64,000 nt of DNA, from the NCBI RefSeq assembly GCF_009711165.2, contig NZ_WMID02000031.1, positions 1-64,000 on the forward strand, read 5' to 3'. Of the stretch, positions 47,566 through 60,177 are shown in pieces. The first letter of the stretch is position 1. Each line of letters starts with the position of its first letter. This stretch comes from Flavobacterium sp. MC2016-06 (GTDB lineage: Bacteria > Bacteroidota > Bacteroidia > Flavobacteriales > Flavobacteriaceae). Position numbers and translations under genes: made by a program. The notes beneath the pieces are model-generated. The model was given only the letters and a program-made list of their open reading frames with translations, had not been told where the DNA came from and searched no databases.

Positions 47566-48444
47566 ATGAAAAAGCATATAGATACAGACAATCCGTTGAA
47601 TAATTTAGATGAATGGGAAGATGATTTGTTAATGCGATATCCTGATCCTTCAGAGAGTACACCCGAAAAACAAAAAGAAGAATTTAGAAATTACGTCGAT
47701 TCAGAAAGAGTAGAAACCGTTAAGGAGTTTTACAGAATAAATCATACGTACCAAACCTATGATTTTGTAACCAGTAAAGAGCAGGAATTTTTGCAATTTA
47801 ATAAAAAAGAAATGTCAATCTGGGAAGCTGTTGATTTTTTGAACACACTTGTAGACGACAGCGACCCGGATATTGACTTAGATCAAACACAGCACCTTTT
47901 ACAAACTTCAGAAGCCATTAGAGCAGACGGTCATCCAGATTGGTTTGTATTAACAGGTTTAATTCATGACTTGGGTAAAATTTTATGTTTGTTTGGAGAA
48001 CCGCAATGGGCAGTTGTAGGAGATACATTTCCAGTTGGCTGTGCGTATTCAGATAAAATTGTGTATTCAGAATTTTTTAAAGAAAATCCAGATTACACAG
48101 ACGAAAGATTCAATACAAAATTGGGTGTTTATACAGAAAACTGCGGACTTGATAAGGTAAAAATGAGCTGGGGTCACGACGAATATTTATACCAGATTAT
48201 GAAAGATTATCTTCCAGATCCAGCTTTATACATGATTCGTTATCATTCTTTTTATTCACAGCATAAAGAAAATGCGTATGCTCATTTAATGAATGAAAAA
48301 GATATCGAAATGTTTGACTGGGTAAGAAAATTTAATCCATATGATTTGTATACCAAAGCGCCGGTAAAACCAGATGTAAAAGCATTGCTTCCGTATTACA
48401 AAGAATTAGTGGCTAAATATTTACCAGAGAAATTGAAGTTTTAA
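47566..48444 (+). CDS. myo-Inositol oxygenase
   Basis: 292 residues matching the eukaryotic-type MIOX family along the whole length: [39 protein letters not shown], the di-iron HD motif in [10 protein letters not shown] (His134, Asp135), [19 protein letters not shown] and [11 protein letters not shown], which provide the further iron ligands. The enzyme cleaves myo-inositol with oxygen to D-glucuronate. It precedes a GH2 beta-galactosidase and other plant-glycan hydrolases, so the cell may use plant-derived inositol or galactinol-like compounds. No uronate isomerase is visible nearby. Confidence 0.95.
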   Translation: MKKHIDTDNPLNNLDEWEDDLLMRYPDPSESTPEKQKEEFRNYVDSERVETVKEFYRINHTYQTYDFVTSKEQEFLQFNKKEMSIWEAVDFLNTLVDDSDPDIDLDQTQHLLQTSEAIRADGHPDWFVLTGLIHDLGKILCLFGEPQWAVVGDTFPVGCAYSDKIVYSEFFKENPDYTDERFNTKLGVYTENCGLDKVKMSWGHDEYLYQIMKDYLPDPALYMIRYHSFYSQHKENAYAHLMNEKDIEMFDWVRKFNPYDLYTKAPVKPDVKALLPYYKELVAKYLPEKLKF

Positions 48445-48456
48445 AAAAGTTATATA

Positions 48457-48592
48457 AACACATAGAAACATAGATTTTCTTTTGAGCATAAAAAAGATTA
48501 TTTAAAGAAACTAGTTTCTCACACATAGTTATGTGTTTTTGTAATAAGTGAAACGCCTTTTGAGAAAAAGCCAAACTATGTTTCTATGTGTT
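48457..48592. mobile_element. MITE-like element, copy 1
   Basis: 136 bp bounded by the 17-bp perfect inverted repeat AACACATAGAAACATAG / CTATGTTTCTATGTGTT. Inside are the palindromes GAAACTAGTTTC (48507-48518) and ACACATAGTTATGTGT (48521-48536) and an AAGTGAAACGCCTTTT block. The same parts in the same order recur at 53046-53194. No coding frame. Confidence 0.8.
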
Positions 48593-48628
48593 AGAAAAAT
48601 AATTGCCAGCTATCTAAACCAAAAATAA

Positions 48629-51769
<3,141 letters not shown>

Positions 51770-51784
51770 GTTTACAGTTTTCAG

Positions 51785-51835
51785 TCTCAGTTTACAGTCT
51801 CAGTTTGCACTGAATACTGCGACTGTAAACTGAGA
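51785..51835. repeat. Inverted repeat in the gap after the GH2 gene
   Basis: TCTCAGTTTACAGTC (51785-51799) and its exact complement at 51821-51835 enclose a 21-base loop. The neighbourhood also holds direct copies of CAGTCTCAGTTT and TGAATATTAAAAAA. It has no clean T-tract directly after it, so it looks like a repeat more than a terminator. Confidence 0.7.
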
Positions 51836-51880
51836 TTGAATATTAAAAAAACTATCAACTGACCACTGAATATTAAAAAA

Positions 51881-53023
51881 ATGAGTAACCCTAAAAACGG
51901 AAGATTAGTTTCTTTAGATGCGCTTCGCGGATTTGTTATGTTTTGGATTATGAGCGGGGAGCATATTATTCATGCTCTGGCAAAAGCGGCTCCAATTCCA
52001 GTTTTTATCTGGATGTCATCGCAATTGCATCACGCAGAATGGAATGGAATTACATTTTATGATATGATTTTTCCTGTGTTTTTGTTTGTTGCTGGAGTTT
52101 CAATGCCGTTTTCTTTTGAAAAAAAAATGCAGCTGGCAGGAGTACAAACGCCAAAAGATTTACCCAAAACCGAAAAGCGAAAAATATATTTATCGATGCT
52201 GAAAAGAACCTGTATTTTACTGGTTTTAGGATTTATAGTAAATGGATTATTGCGATTTGATGGCTTCGATCAAACACGTTTTGCTAGTGTTTTAGGAAGA
52301 ATTGGACTGGCTTGGTTTTTTGCCGGAATTATTTATTTGAATTTTGATTTTAAAAAACAGTTAATCTGGTTTTTCGGAATTTTAATTGGCTATTATGCCG
52401 CAATGAAATGGATTCCTGTTCCTGATTTTGGCGCTGGAGTTTTAACCAAAGAAGGATCGTTAGAAGGTTATATTGACCGCCTATTTTTACCCGGCAGACT
52501 GCATAGTACAGTGTATGACCCCGAAGGAATATTTTCGACTATTCCCGCTGTAGCGACAGCTTTATTAGGCGTTTTTATGGGAACTTTTCTAAAAGAAAAA
52601 TCTTCTTTTTCGGTACAAATAAAATTGCTGTTAATGACTGTTACAGCAGTCGTTCTAATAATTGCAGGTTTAGTTTGGGATATTAATTTCCCCATAAACA
52701 AACATTTATGGACGAGTTCTTTTGTGTGTTTTGTGGGCGGATTTAGTATTTTATTTTTTGTTTTTTTCTATCTGATAATTGATTTTTTTGGTTTTCAGAA
52801 ATGGGCATTTCCTTTAATATTAATCGGATCAAATTCTATTTTAATATATATCGCAGCCGAAGGTTTAGTCGATTTTAAGCACACAGCAGATTATGTTTTT
52901 GGAGGGCTTATACATTTTCTTCCCATTATTTGGCAGCCGGTTTTTGCTGCTTTATCTGTAACCGTTGTACAGCTTATTTTGCTTTACTTTTTATATAAAA
53001 AGAAATGGTTTTTGAAAATTTAG
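51881..53023 (+). CDS. DUF5009 / HGSNAT-like multi-pass membrane acyltransferase
   Basis: 380 residues with about ten hydrophobic helices. The N-terminus RLVSLDALRGFVMFWIMSGE is the family signature shared with heparan-alpha-glucosaminide N-acetyltransferase (human HGSNAT) and its bacterial relatives. HGSNAT moves an acetyl group across the membrane onto a terminal glucosamine. Here the gene lies between a beta-galactosidase and a sugar symporter, so acetylation of an imported or periplasmic sugar is possible. The acceptor is unknown. Confidence 0.85.
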   Translation: MSNPKNGRLVSLDALRGFVMFWIMSGEHIIHALAKAAPIPVFIWMSSQLHHAEWNGITFYDMIFPVFLFVAGVSMPFSFEKKMQLAGVQTPKDLPKTEKRKIYLSMLKRTCILLVLGFIVNGLLRFDGFDQTRFASVLGRIGLAWFFAGIIYLNFDFKKQLIWFFGILIGYYAAMKWIPVPDFGAGVLTKEGSLEGYIDRLFLPGRLHSTVYDPEGIFSTIPAVATALLGVFMGTFLKEKSSFSVQIKLLLMTVTAVVLIIAGLVWDINFPINKHLWTSSFVCFVGGFSILFFVFFYLIIDFFGFQKWAFPLILIGSNSILIYIAAEGLVDFKHTADYVFGGLIHFLPIIWQPVFAALSVTVVQLILLYFLYKKKWFLKI

Positions 53024-53045
53024 AAAAATAAATATGGAGTATATT

Positions 53046-53194
53046 TTTTAACACATAGAAACATAGATTTATGATGTACTAGAATTAAAAAAAGAGAATA
53101 AAAGGAAACTAGTTTCTCACACATAGCTATGCGTATTCATGCAAGTGAAACGCCTTTTTAAGACAAAGAAAAACTATGTTTCTATGTGTTAAAA
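53046..53194. mobile_element. MITE-like element, copy 2
   Basis: 149 bp bounded by a 21-bp perfect inverted repeat beginning TTTTAACACATAG. The inner palindromes GAAACTAGTTTC (53105-53116) and ACACATAGCTATGCGT (53119-53134) and the AAGTGAAACGCCTTTT block match copy 1 at 48457. The segments between the conserved blocks have diverged. Confidence 0.8.
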
Positions 53195-53248
53195 TATTAT
53201 TAGAATAAAATACAGCTTACTATCTAACCACACAATAACCACAAAATT

Positions 53249-54889
53249 ATGAATAATGTATTACAAACCGCAGATTACATTGTTTTCTTTATTTACTTTA
53301 TCCTAGTTACGAGCTACGGAATGTACATATACAGAAGCAAGAAAACTGCAGCGACCAGTTCCAATGAATATTTTTTAGCCGAAGGATCACTAACATGGTG
53401 GGCAATTGGAGCGTCATTAATTGCTTCCAATATTTCAGCAGAACATTTTATTGGTATGAGTGGCTCAGGCTTTGCCATCGGATTGGCCATTGCTTCTTAT
53501 GAATGGATGTCTGCAGCTACATTGATTATTGTGGCGATGTTTATTTTACCCATTTATCTTAAAAATAAGATATTTACCATGCCTCAGTTTTTAGCCAAAA
53601 GATACAGTGGAACAGTAAGTACTATTATGGCTATTATCTGGCTTTTGATTTATGTATTTGTCAATCTTACTTCCATAATTTATTTAGGAGCTTTAGCGAT
53701 TTCGTCTATTGCGCCAGTAAGCTTTCAGTTTTGTGTTATTGGTCTGAGTTTATTCTCCGTTATTGTAACTTTAGGCGGAATGAAAGTAATTGGATATACC
53801 GATATGTTTCAGGTTATTGTTTTGATACTTGGAGGATTAGTAACGACTTATTTAGCGTTAACACTACTTTCTGATCAGTTTGGTTTTGGAAAAGACATTT
53901 TAAAAGGATTATCCATAATCGCACATGAAGCTCCCGGACATTTGCATATGATCTTAGAGGAATCAAATCCGCATTATAATGAATTACCGGGAATGTCGGT
54001 TTTGGTTGGCGGTATGTTAATCAATAATTTAGCCTATTGGGGTTGTAACCAATATATTGTTCAGAGAGCTTTAGGTGCCGATTTAAAAACGGCTCGTAAG
54101 GGAATTTTATTTGCAGCCTTTTTGAAATTATTAGTTCCAATTATCGCTGTTTTGCCGGGTATTGCCATGTACGTAATGCACCAAAACGGAATGTTTCAGC
54201 AGGAAATGGTAGATGCAGCTGGAATTTTAAAACCAGATCATGCTTATCCAACTTTAATGAATTTACTTCCTGCGGGATTAAAAGGCGTAGCTTTAGCCGC
54301 TTTGACAGCTGCAATCGTAGCTTCTTTGGCAGGAAAAGCAAATAGTATTTCAACTATTTTTTCTTTAGATATTTATAAAAAATATTTCAATTCTCAAGCA
54401 TCAGAAAAAAAGCTGGTACGTACAGGAAGATGGTGTGTAGTAGTCTGTATGGTTATTGCTGCTTTTGTAGCTCCCGCATTAAAATCGTTAGATCAAGCTT
54501 ATCAATTTATACAAGAATATGTGGGATTCTTTTCGCCGGGAGTTTTGGCTGTTTTTTTACTGGGAATGTTCTGGAAAAAAACAACGCCATCAGCAGGACT
54601 TGCGGGCGCATTATTGACCGTTCCTTTAGCCGCTATATTAAAATTCCTGCCTATGTGGACAGAAGGTGCTTTTCCTGATTATCCTTTCTTAGACAGAATG
54701 ACATTTGTTTTCTTTTTAATTGTTTTAATAATGGTAGGTATAAGTTTAGCAAAACCAGTTTCGGATAAAGAAGCTGAAATACATGCAATTGAAGTAGATA
54801 ATTCGATGTTTAAAGTGTCTTCAGAGTTTATTGTCGGTTCCTTTATTATCTGTGGCGTATTAATCGCTTTATACACCGTTTTTTGGTAA
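53249..54889 (+). CDS. Sodium:solute symporter (SSS family), probable sugar uptake
   Basis: 546 residues with about fourteen hydrophobic helices. The SGLT-like pattern is present: SSNEYFLAEGSLTWWAIGASLIASNISAEHFIGMSGSGFAIGLAIASYEW, and the later LKGVALAALTAAIVASLAGKANSISTIFSLDIYKK. It should take a monosaccharide or uronic acid across the inner membrane with sodium. It is the only transporter in this carbohydrate cluster, which has no SusCD pair. Galacturonate, arabinose, galactose or inositol are candidate substrates from the neighbouring genes. Confidence 0.93.
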   Translation: MNNVLQTADYIVFFIYFILVTSYGMYIYRSKKTAATSSNEYFLAEGSLTWWAIGASLIASNISAEHFIGMSGSGFAIGLAIASYEWMSAATLIIVAMFILPIYLKNKIFTMPQFLAKRYSGTVSTIMAIIWLLIYVFVNLTSIIYLGALAISSIAPVSFQFCVIGLSLFSVIVTLGGMKVIGYTDMFQVIVLILGGLVTTYLALTLLSDQFGFGKDILKGLSIIAHEAPGHLHMILEESNPHYNELPGMSVLVGGMLINNLAYWGCNQYIVQRALGADLKTARKGILFAAFLKLLVPIIAVLPGIAMYVMHQNGMFQQEMVDAAGILKPDHAYPTLMNLLPAGLKGVALAALTAAIVASLAGKANSISTIFSLDIYKKYFNSQASEKKLVRTGRWCVVVCMVIAAFVAPALKSLDQAYQFIQEYVGFFSPGVLAVFLLGMFWKKTTPSAGLAGALLTVPLAAILKFLPMWTEGAFPDYPFLDRMTFVFFLIVLIMVGISLAKPVSDKEAEIHAIEVDNSMFKVSSEFIVGSFIICGVLIALYTVFW

Positions 54890-54909
54890 TTTTTAAAATT
54901 GAAATTAAT

Positions 54910-56472
54910 ATGAAGATTTACAATAAACAAATTTTAAGAGGTTGTTTCGTTTTGGTTTTTCTTTTACAGCTAAGTTTTCATCAGGAAGTTTATGCTTTTA
55001 AAAAGAAAGACTATTTAGTGACCGCTTACGGAGCAATTGCAGACGGAAAAACCTTAAACACAAAAGCAATTCAAAAAGCGATAGATGCGGCTGCTAAAAA
55101 TAAAGGAGGAAGAGTTATTTTTTCTAAAGGTAAATTTTTATCTGGAAGCATAATTTTAAAAAACGGTGTTGAATTATTTTTTGAAGAAGGAGCCATTTTG
55201 TTAGGAAGTATAAATCCAGACGATTATCCAAAATATAATGAAATAAGAGCTTTTATTGTTGCTTACGAAGCTAAAAATATTGCCATAAATGGAAAAGGAA
55301 TTATAGACGGACAAGGAAGAGAATTGGCTTTGGCGATTGATAGTTTACATCATACAGGAGTTCGCATTGATCCAAAATATAACTATAGAAGAATGCGTCC
55401 CGAAGACGGAAGAGGAAAACTGATTTCGTTTGTAAAATGCGATTCAATAACAATGATCAATATTACGCTAAAAAACAGTCCGGGCTGGGTGCAGTGTTTT
55501 AATCAATGCAGTAATATTGTTATTGATTCGATGAAAGTAGAGAGCAGAGCCTACTGGAATAATGACGGAATTGATGTTGATGGATGCGAAAATGTTCGAA
55601 TCACAAATTGTAATGTAAATGCTGCCGACGACGGAATCTGTATCAAATCGGAGTCGCCAGGAATGCAGAATAATAATATTTACATTGCTAACTGTACGAT
55701 AAGATCGAGCGCTAATGCTGTGAAATTTGGAACAGGTTCTTACGGCAGTTTCAAAAACATAACTATTGAAAATATCAAGGTTTTTGATACTTTTAGATCG
55801 GCTGTTGCGATTGAATCTGTAGATGGAGCTGAAATTGAAAATATTACAGTTAGAGATATTACGGCTGTAAATACAGGAAATGCAATCTTGATAAGATTAG
55901 GTCACAGAAACGGAGATAAGCCGGGTTATATTAAAAACGTTTCCATTAAAAATCTAAAAGCGCAGATTCCGTTTGGTCGTCCAGATATTGATTACGATAT
56001 GCGCGGACCCGAAGTAGATTATTTCCATAATCCGTTTCCGGCTTCTATTGCAGGAATTCCGGGTTATTTAATAGAAAACGTAACTTTAGAAAATATAGAA
56101 ATCGTTTATCCGGGAAAAGCTTCAAAAGGCATGGCGTACCATCCTTTAAGCCGATTAAAAGATGTAAAAGAAAACATAAACGGTTATCCCGAATTCAGCA
56201 TGTTTGGAGAATTGCCTTCTTGGGGATTTTATGTTCGTCATGTAAACGGAATCGAAATGAAGAATATAAAACTGATTTTAGAGAAAGAAGATTTTCGTCC
56301 CGCTTTTGTTTTTGATGATGTCAAAAATCTAACGATGAAAGCTATTGATGTTCCATCAGACAAAAACAATCAGATTATTTTTAAAGATGTTTCATCAAGC
56401 AATTTGGACACTGAATCTTTAAAACGAAAAATAGAACCAGAACAAAATAAATTTGAACTGCCTGCGAGGTAA
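54910..56472 (+). CDS. GH28 polygalacturonase-like enzyme (first copy)
   Basis: About 520 residues with a signal peptide (FVLVFLLQLSFHQEVYAF). A right-handed beta-helix of GH28 type: YLVTAYGAIADGKTLNTKAIQKAIDAA, GKGIIDGQGRELA, the catalytic acids in NNDGIDVDGC and NAADDGICIKSE, and SANAVKFGTGSYG. The start at 54910 is preferred because an upstream in-frame ATG at 54883 overlaps the symporter gene and breaks the signal peptide. GH28 enzymes cut galacturonan or rhamnogalacturonan backbones or remove terminal galacturonate. Confidence 0.92.
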   Translation: MKIYNKQILRGCFVLVFLLQLSFHQEVYAFKKKDYLVTAYGAIADGKTLNTKAIQKAIDAAAKNKGGRVIFSKGKFLSGSIILKNGVELFFEEGAILLGSINPDDYPKYNEIRAFIVAYEAKNIAINGKGIIDGQGRELALAIDSLHHTGVRIDPKYNYRRMRPEDGRGKLISFVKCDSITMINITLKNSPGWVQCFNQCSNIVIDSMKVESRAYWNNDGIDVDGCENVRITNCNVNAADDGICIKSESPGMQNNNIYIANCTIRSSANAVKFGTGSYGSFKNITIENIKVFDTFRSAVAIESVDGAEIENITVRDITAVNTGNAILIRLGHRNGDKPGYIKNVSIKNLKAQIPFGRPDIDYDMRGPEVDYFHNPFPASIAGIPGYLIENVTLENIEIVYPGKASKGMAYHPLSRLKDVKENINGYPEFSMFGELPSWGFYVRHVNGIEMKNIKLILEKEDFRPAFVFDDVKNLTMKAIDVPSDKNNQIIFKDVSSSNLDTESLKRKIEPEQNKFELPAR

Positions 56473-56480
56473 ATTTTTGC

Positions 56481-56629
56481 CGCAAAGGCGCAATTTTTTT
56501 TGCCACAGATTATAAGATTAAAAAGGATTTTTATTTTACGCATATTTAGTTATAATTTTTAAAATATCTGCTTAAATCTTTTTAAATCTGCGTGAAAGAA
56601 AAAAAACTTTGCGACTCTGCGCCTTTGCG
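56481..56629. mobile_element. MITE-like inverted-repeat element between the two GH28 genes
   Basis: 149 bp bounded by the 12-bp perfect inverted repeat CGCAAAGGCGCA / TGCGCCTTTGCG. A second nested pair follows: CACAGATTATAAGATTAAAA near the left end and the related GATTTAAAAAGATTT on the opposite strand near the right end. Unrelated in sequence to the elements at 48457 and 53046, but of similar size and layout. Confidence 0.75.
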
Positions 56630-56698
56630 AGATTAAAAAAAATAATCCAAAAACTTTGCGTAAGCTATCTTAAACAACGTTTTAATAAATAATAAGAA

Positions 56699-58141
56699 AT
56701 GAAAAAGAAATCTATAATCGCAATCCTTATTTTTTGTATTTCCCTGACGGCTGCTGCGCAAAAAGTCTACGACATTAAAAAATACGGTGCCAAAGGAGAC
56801 GGAAAAACAAATGATGCAGCAGCAATTCAAAAGGCAATAAACGATTGCAGTAAAACGGGCGGAAGAGTTTTGATTCCGGCGCCATTTACATTTTTAGCCG
56901 GGCCGATTGATGTAAAATCAAAAGTAGATTTACACATTGAAGCAGGAGCAAAATTATTGGCAAGTCCAGATGAAAAATTGTATACAAAAAGTGCTTTTAG
57001 AACCAATCCGGGAGAAGGAACAATTTGGCTTGGCGGAGAAAATGTAGAAGATTTTACCATTAGCGGAAGCGGCAAAATAGATGGAAACGGAATTTCTTTT
57101 ATGGGCGAAGAATTAGAAGATTCTTATGTTTTAAAACCTTTTAATGTTTTGGATCCCCGCCCTCACGTTTTGACAATTATTGGAGGAAAAAATATCAGAA
57201 TCAAAGACGTTCACATCGGAAATTCAGCCTATTGGACGATTCATTTAGTGGGATGTAACGATGTTGTAATCAGCGGAATTACCTTATTAAATAGTTTAAA
57301 AGTCCGCAACAGCGACGGAATCGATTTGGATCATTCTAAAAATGTTAGAATCAGCGATTGTTATATTGAAAGTGGTGACGATTGCATTTGTTTAAAAAAC
57401 AGAAGAGAATTTGAAGAATTCGGAGCCTGCGAAAATATTACCGTTACCAATTGTACGATGACGAGCAGCAGTTGTGCGATAAAAATTGGATCTGAAAACA
57501 TGGATGCGATTAGACAAGTAGTATTCAATAATTGCATTATCAAAAATAGTAATCGTGCATTAGGAATTCAGAATCGTGATGAAGGAACGGTAAGTGATGT
57601 GATTTTCTCAAATATAATTGTCGAAAGCAAATTAAATACAGATACTTGGTGGGGAAAAGCAGAACCCATTTATATAACAGCTTTTAGCAGAGCAAAAGGA
57701 AACCATAAAGATGCAAACTGGCGTTTTCCAAAAGGAGCAACAGAAGGAAAAGTGGGCGAGATCAAAAATATCTATTTTTCTAATATTCAATGTACTGGAG
57801 AAAACGGTGTTTTTGTAAGCGGTGAATCAAAAGATAAAATTAAAAACATTGTTTTTGATAATGTGAGTGTTTATATGGATAAAACGACCTCTTTTCCCGG
57901 CGGTGTTTACGACAGACGACCATCAAGCGTAGAAGGTTTTGTAAAAGGAAGTACTTCAGGATTTTATTTTGATTCGGCAGAACGTATTAAAGTGCAGAAT
58001 TGTACCGTACAATGGGGAAAAAACAAACCAGAATATTTTAAATATGCGGTAGAAAGTAAAAATGTAGATACATTAATTATTAATAATTTAGACGGAGAAT
58101 CAGCTTTTCCTGCTAAATTAGAGGCAGTAAAAAAATATTAA
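56699..58141 (+). CDS. GH28 polygalacturonase-like enzyme (second copy)
   Basis: 480 residues with a signal peptide (ending TAAAQ). GH28 features: YDIKKYGAKGDGKTNDAAAIQKAI, GSGKIDGNG, NSAYWTIHLVGC, the catalytic acids in NSDGIDLDHSKN and IESGDDCICLKN, and SCAIKIGSEN. It is only distantly like the first GH28 and lies on the other side of a MITE-like repeat, so the pair is not a recent tandem duplication. It probably acts on another uronate linkage of the same pectic polymer. Confidence 0.93.
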   Translation: MKKKSIIAILIFCISLTAAAQKVYDIKKYGAKGDGKTNDAAAIQKAINDCSKTGGRVLIPAPFTFLAGPIDVKSKVDLHIEAGAKLLASPDEKLYTKSAFRTNPGEGTIWLGGENVEDFTISGSGKIDGNGISFMGEELEDSYVLKPFNVLDPRPHVLTIIGGKNIRIKDVHIGNSAYWTIHLVGCNDVVISGITLLNSLKVRNSDGIDLDHSKNVRISDCYIESGDDCICLKNRREFEEFGACENITVTNCTMTSSSCAIKIGSENMDAIRQVVFNNCIIKNSNRALGIQNRDEGTVSDVIFSNIIVESKLNTDTWWGKAEPIYITAFSRAKGNHKDANWRFPKGATEGKVGEIKNIYFSNIQCTGENGVFVSGESKDKIKNIVFDNVSVYMDKTTSFPGGVYDRRPSSVEGFVKGSTSGFYFDSAERIKVQNCTVQWGKNKPEYFKYAVESKNVDTLIINNLDGESAFPAKLEAVKKY

Positions 58142-58158
58142 GTTTCATTACAAGAACT

Positions 58159-60138
58159 ATGAAAAATACAATCCTTACAACATTTACGATTTGCGGTTTT
58201 TTACTAACGAGTTTTTATGCAAAAGCTCAAAAAACAATTTTAGAAGTTGATGCCTCAAAAACGGTTACTAAAATTCAACCAACGATGTTTGGGCTGTTTT
58301 TTGAAGACATCAATTTTGCTGCAGATGGTGGACTTTACGCCGAAATGATTAAAAACAGATCTTTTGAATTTGATAAACCTTTGATGGGTTGGGAACAGCC
58401 TAATACTAAAAGGTCTTCTTTGAATAAAGAATCGGGAAGTGCAACACCAATATATCTGGCAGAAAATAATACTAATTTTTGCAGAGTAGAAGTAAACAAT
58501 GCCAAAGGTTATATTCTAATAAATGAAGGTTTTAGAGGAATGGGCGTGAAGAAAGATGCCAAATACAATCTTTCTTTAAAAGCTGCCAATCCAAACGGAG
58601 CAATCAAAAAGATAATTTTTCAATTGATTGATAAAGACCAAAAAGTAATTGCTGAAACGAATATTATTCCAAAATCGGAACAATGGACTGCTTATACGGC
58701 ACAATTTACAGCAGCACAAACCGAAGCAAAAGCAAAACTTAAAATTACTTTTGAAGGAACGGGAACTATAGATTTAGACATGATTTCGCTTTTTCCAGAA
58801 GATACTTGGAAGAACAGAAAAAATGGGCTTCGCAAAGATCTTGTACAGCTTTTGTATGATATGAAACCGGGTTTTTTACGTTTTCCGGGAGGTTGTATTG
58901 TTGAAGGAAGAACGTTGTCTGATCGTTATCAATGGAAAAAATCTGTTGGAAATGTTGACGAAAGAAAAACCATGATGAACCGCTGGAATGTAGAATTTAC
59001 CCATAAACAAACTCCGGATTATTTTCAAAGTTTTGGTTTAGGATTTTTTGAATATTTTCAGCTTTCAGAAGATATTGGTGCAGAACCGCTTCCAATTTTA
59101 AGCTGCGGAATGGCTTGTCAATACAACACAGGAGAATTGGCGCCAATGGACGAACTCGATCCTTATGTAAAAGATGCTTTAGATTTAATTGAATTTGCAA
59201 ATGGTGCTGTCACTACAACTTGGGGAAAAATCCGTTCAGATATGGGACATCCGCAGCCATTTAATCTAAAATATATTGGCGTTGGAAATGAACAATGGGG
59301 GCCGGATTATATCGACAGATACAAAGTTTTTGAAAAAGCGATAAAAGCAAAATACCCTAATATTATTATTGTTTCAGGAAGCGGACCGTCTCCAGATGGC
59401 GAACATTTTGATTTTGCAATGGAAGAACTTAAAAAACTGAATGCAGAATTGGTAGACGAACATTATTATAAAAGTCCGCAATGGTTTAGAGAAAATGCAG
59501 GCCGTTACGATAAATACGATCGAAAAGGACCAAAAATTTTTGCGGGGGAATATGCTGCACAAAGTGTTTCAGGGGCAAATCCGAATAACAGAAACAATTG
59601 GGAATGCGCTTTTTCTGAAGCTGCTTTTATGACTGGACTGGAACGAAATGCAGAAGTTGTTCATTTAACTTCTTACGCGCCGCTAATGGCCCACGAGGAT
59701 GCGTGGCAATGGACACCCGATATGATTTGGTTTAATAATTTAGAATCTTACGGATCTGCAAATTATTATGTACAGCAATTATTTTCGACGAATAAAGGAA
59801 CAGATTTGCTAAATATTACCAAAGACGGAAAAGCTTTAACGGGACAAAATAATTTATACGCTTCGGCAGTAAAAGATGTAAACAGCAAAGAAATTATTGT
59901 GAAATTGGTAAATACAAGTCAATCTGCAGAAGAAGTTAGTATTGATTTAAAAGGAGCAAAATTAGGAGCAAAAGGCACAATTATAAGACTTGCAAGTTCA
60001 AGTACGCAAGATGAAAATACTTTTGCAGAACCTAAAAAAATAACACCAAAACAAAGTGAATACAAAATAACAAAAGGAAACCAGCAATTGAATCTTCCTG
60101 CTTATTCGATTACGGTTTTAAAATTAAAAATGATCTAA
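58159..60138 (+). CDS. GH51 alpha-L-arabinofuranosidase
   Basis: 659 residues with a signal peptide (ending FYAKAQ). GH51 features: MFGLFFEDINFAADGGLYAEMI, a carbohydrate-binding-like insert (about 80-215), FLRFPGGCIVEG, the acid/base GVGNEQWGPDY (Glu378), the nucleophile IFAGEYAAQS (Glu464), HLTSYAPLMAHEDAWQWTPDMIWF, and a C-terminal beta domain. It removes arabinofuranose from arabinan or arabinogalactan side chains. It is 17 bp after a GH28 gene and 39 bp before the GH95 gene. Confidence 0.95.
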   Translation: MKNTILTTFTICGFLLTSFYAKAQKTILEVDASKTVTKIQPTMFGLFFEDINFAADGGLYAEMIKNRSFEFDKPLMGWEQPNTKRSSLNKESGSATPIYLAENNTNFCRVEVNNAKGYILINEGFRGMGVKKDAKYNLSLKAANPNGAIKKIIFQLIDKDQKVIAETNIIPKSEQWTAYTAQFTAAQTEAKAKLKITFEGTGTIDLDMISLFPEDTWKNRKNGLRKDLVQLLYDMKPGFLRFPGGCIVEGRTLSDRYQWKKSVGNVDERKTMMNRWNVEFTHKQTPDYFQSFGLGFFEYFQLSEDIGAEPLPILSCGMACQYNTGELAPMDELDPYVKDALDLIEFANGAVTTTWGKIRSDMGHPQPFNLKYIGVGNEQWGPDYIDRYKVFEKAIKAKYPNIIIVSGSGPSPDGEHFDFAMEELKKLNAELVDEHYYKSPQWFRENAGRYDKYDRKGPKIFAGEYAAQSVSGANPNNRNNWECAFSEAAFMTGLERNAEVVHLTSYAPLMAHEDAWQWTPDMIWFNNLESYGSANYYVQQLFSTNKGTDLLNITKDGKALTGQNNLYASAVKDVNSKEIIVKLVNTSQSAEEVSIDLKGAKLGAKGTIIRLASSSTQDENTFAEPKKITPKQSEYKITKGNQQLNLPAYSITVLKLKMI

Positions 60139-60177
60139 TCGGTTTTAAACATTATTTTAAATTAAAATTAAAAAAGC

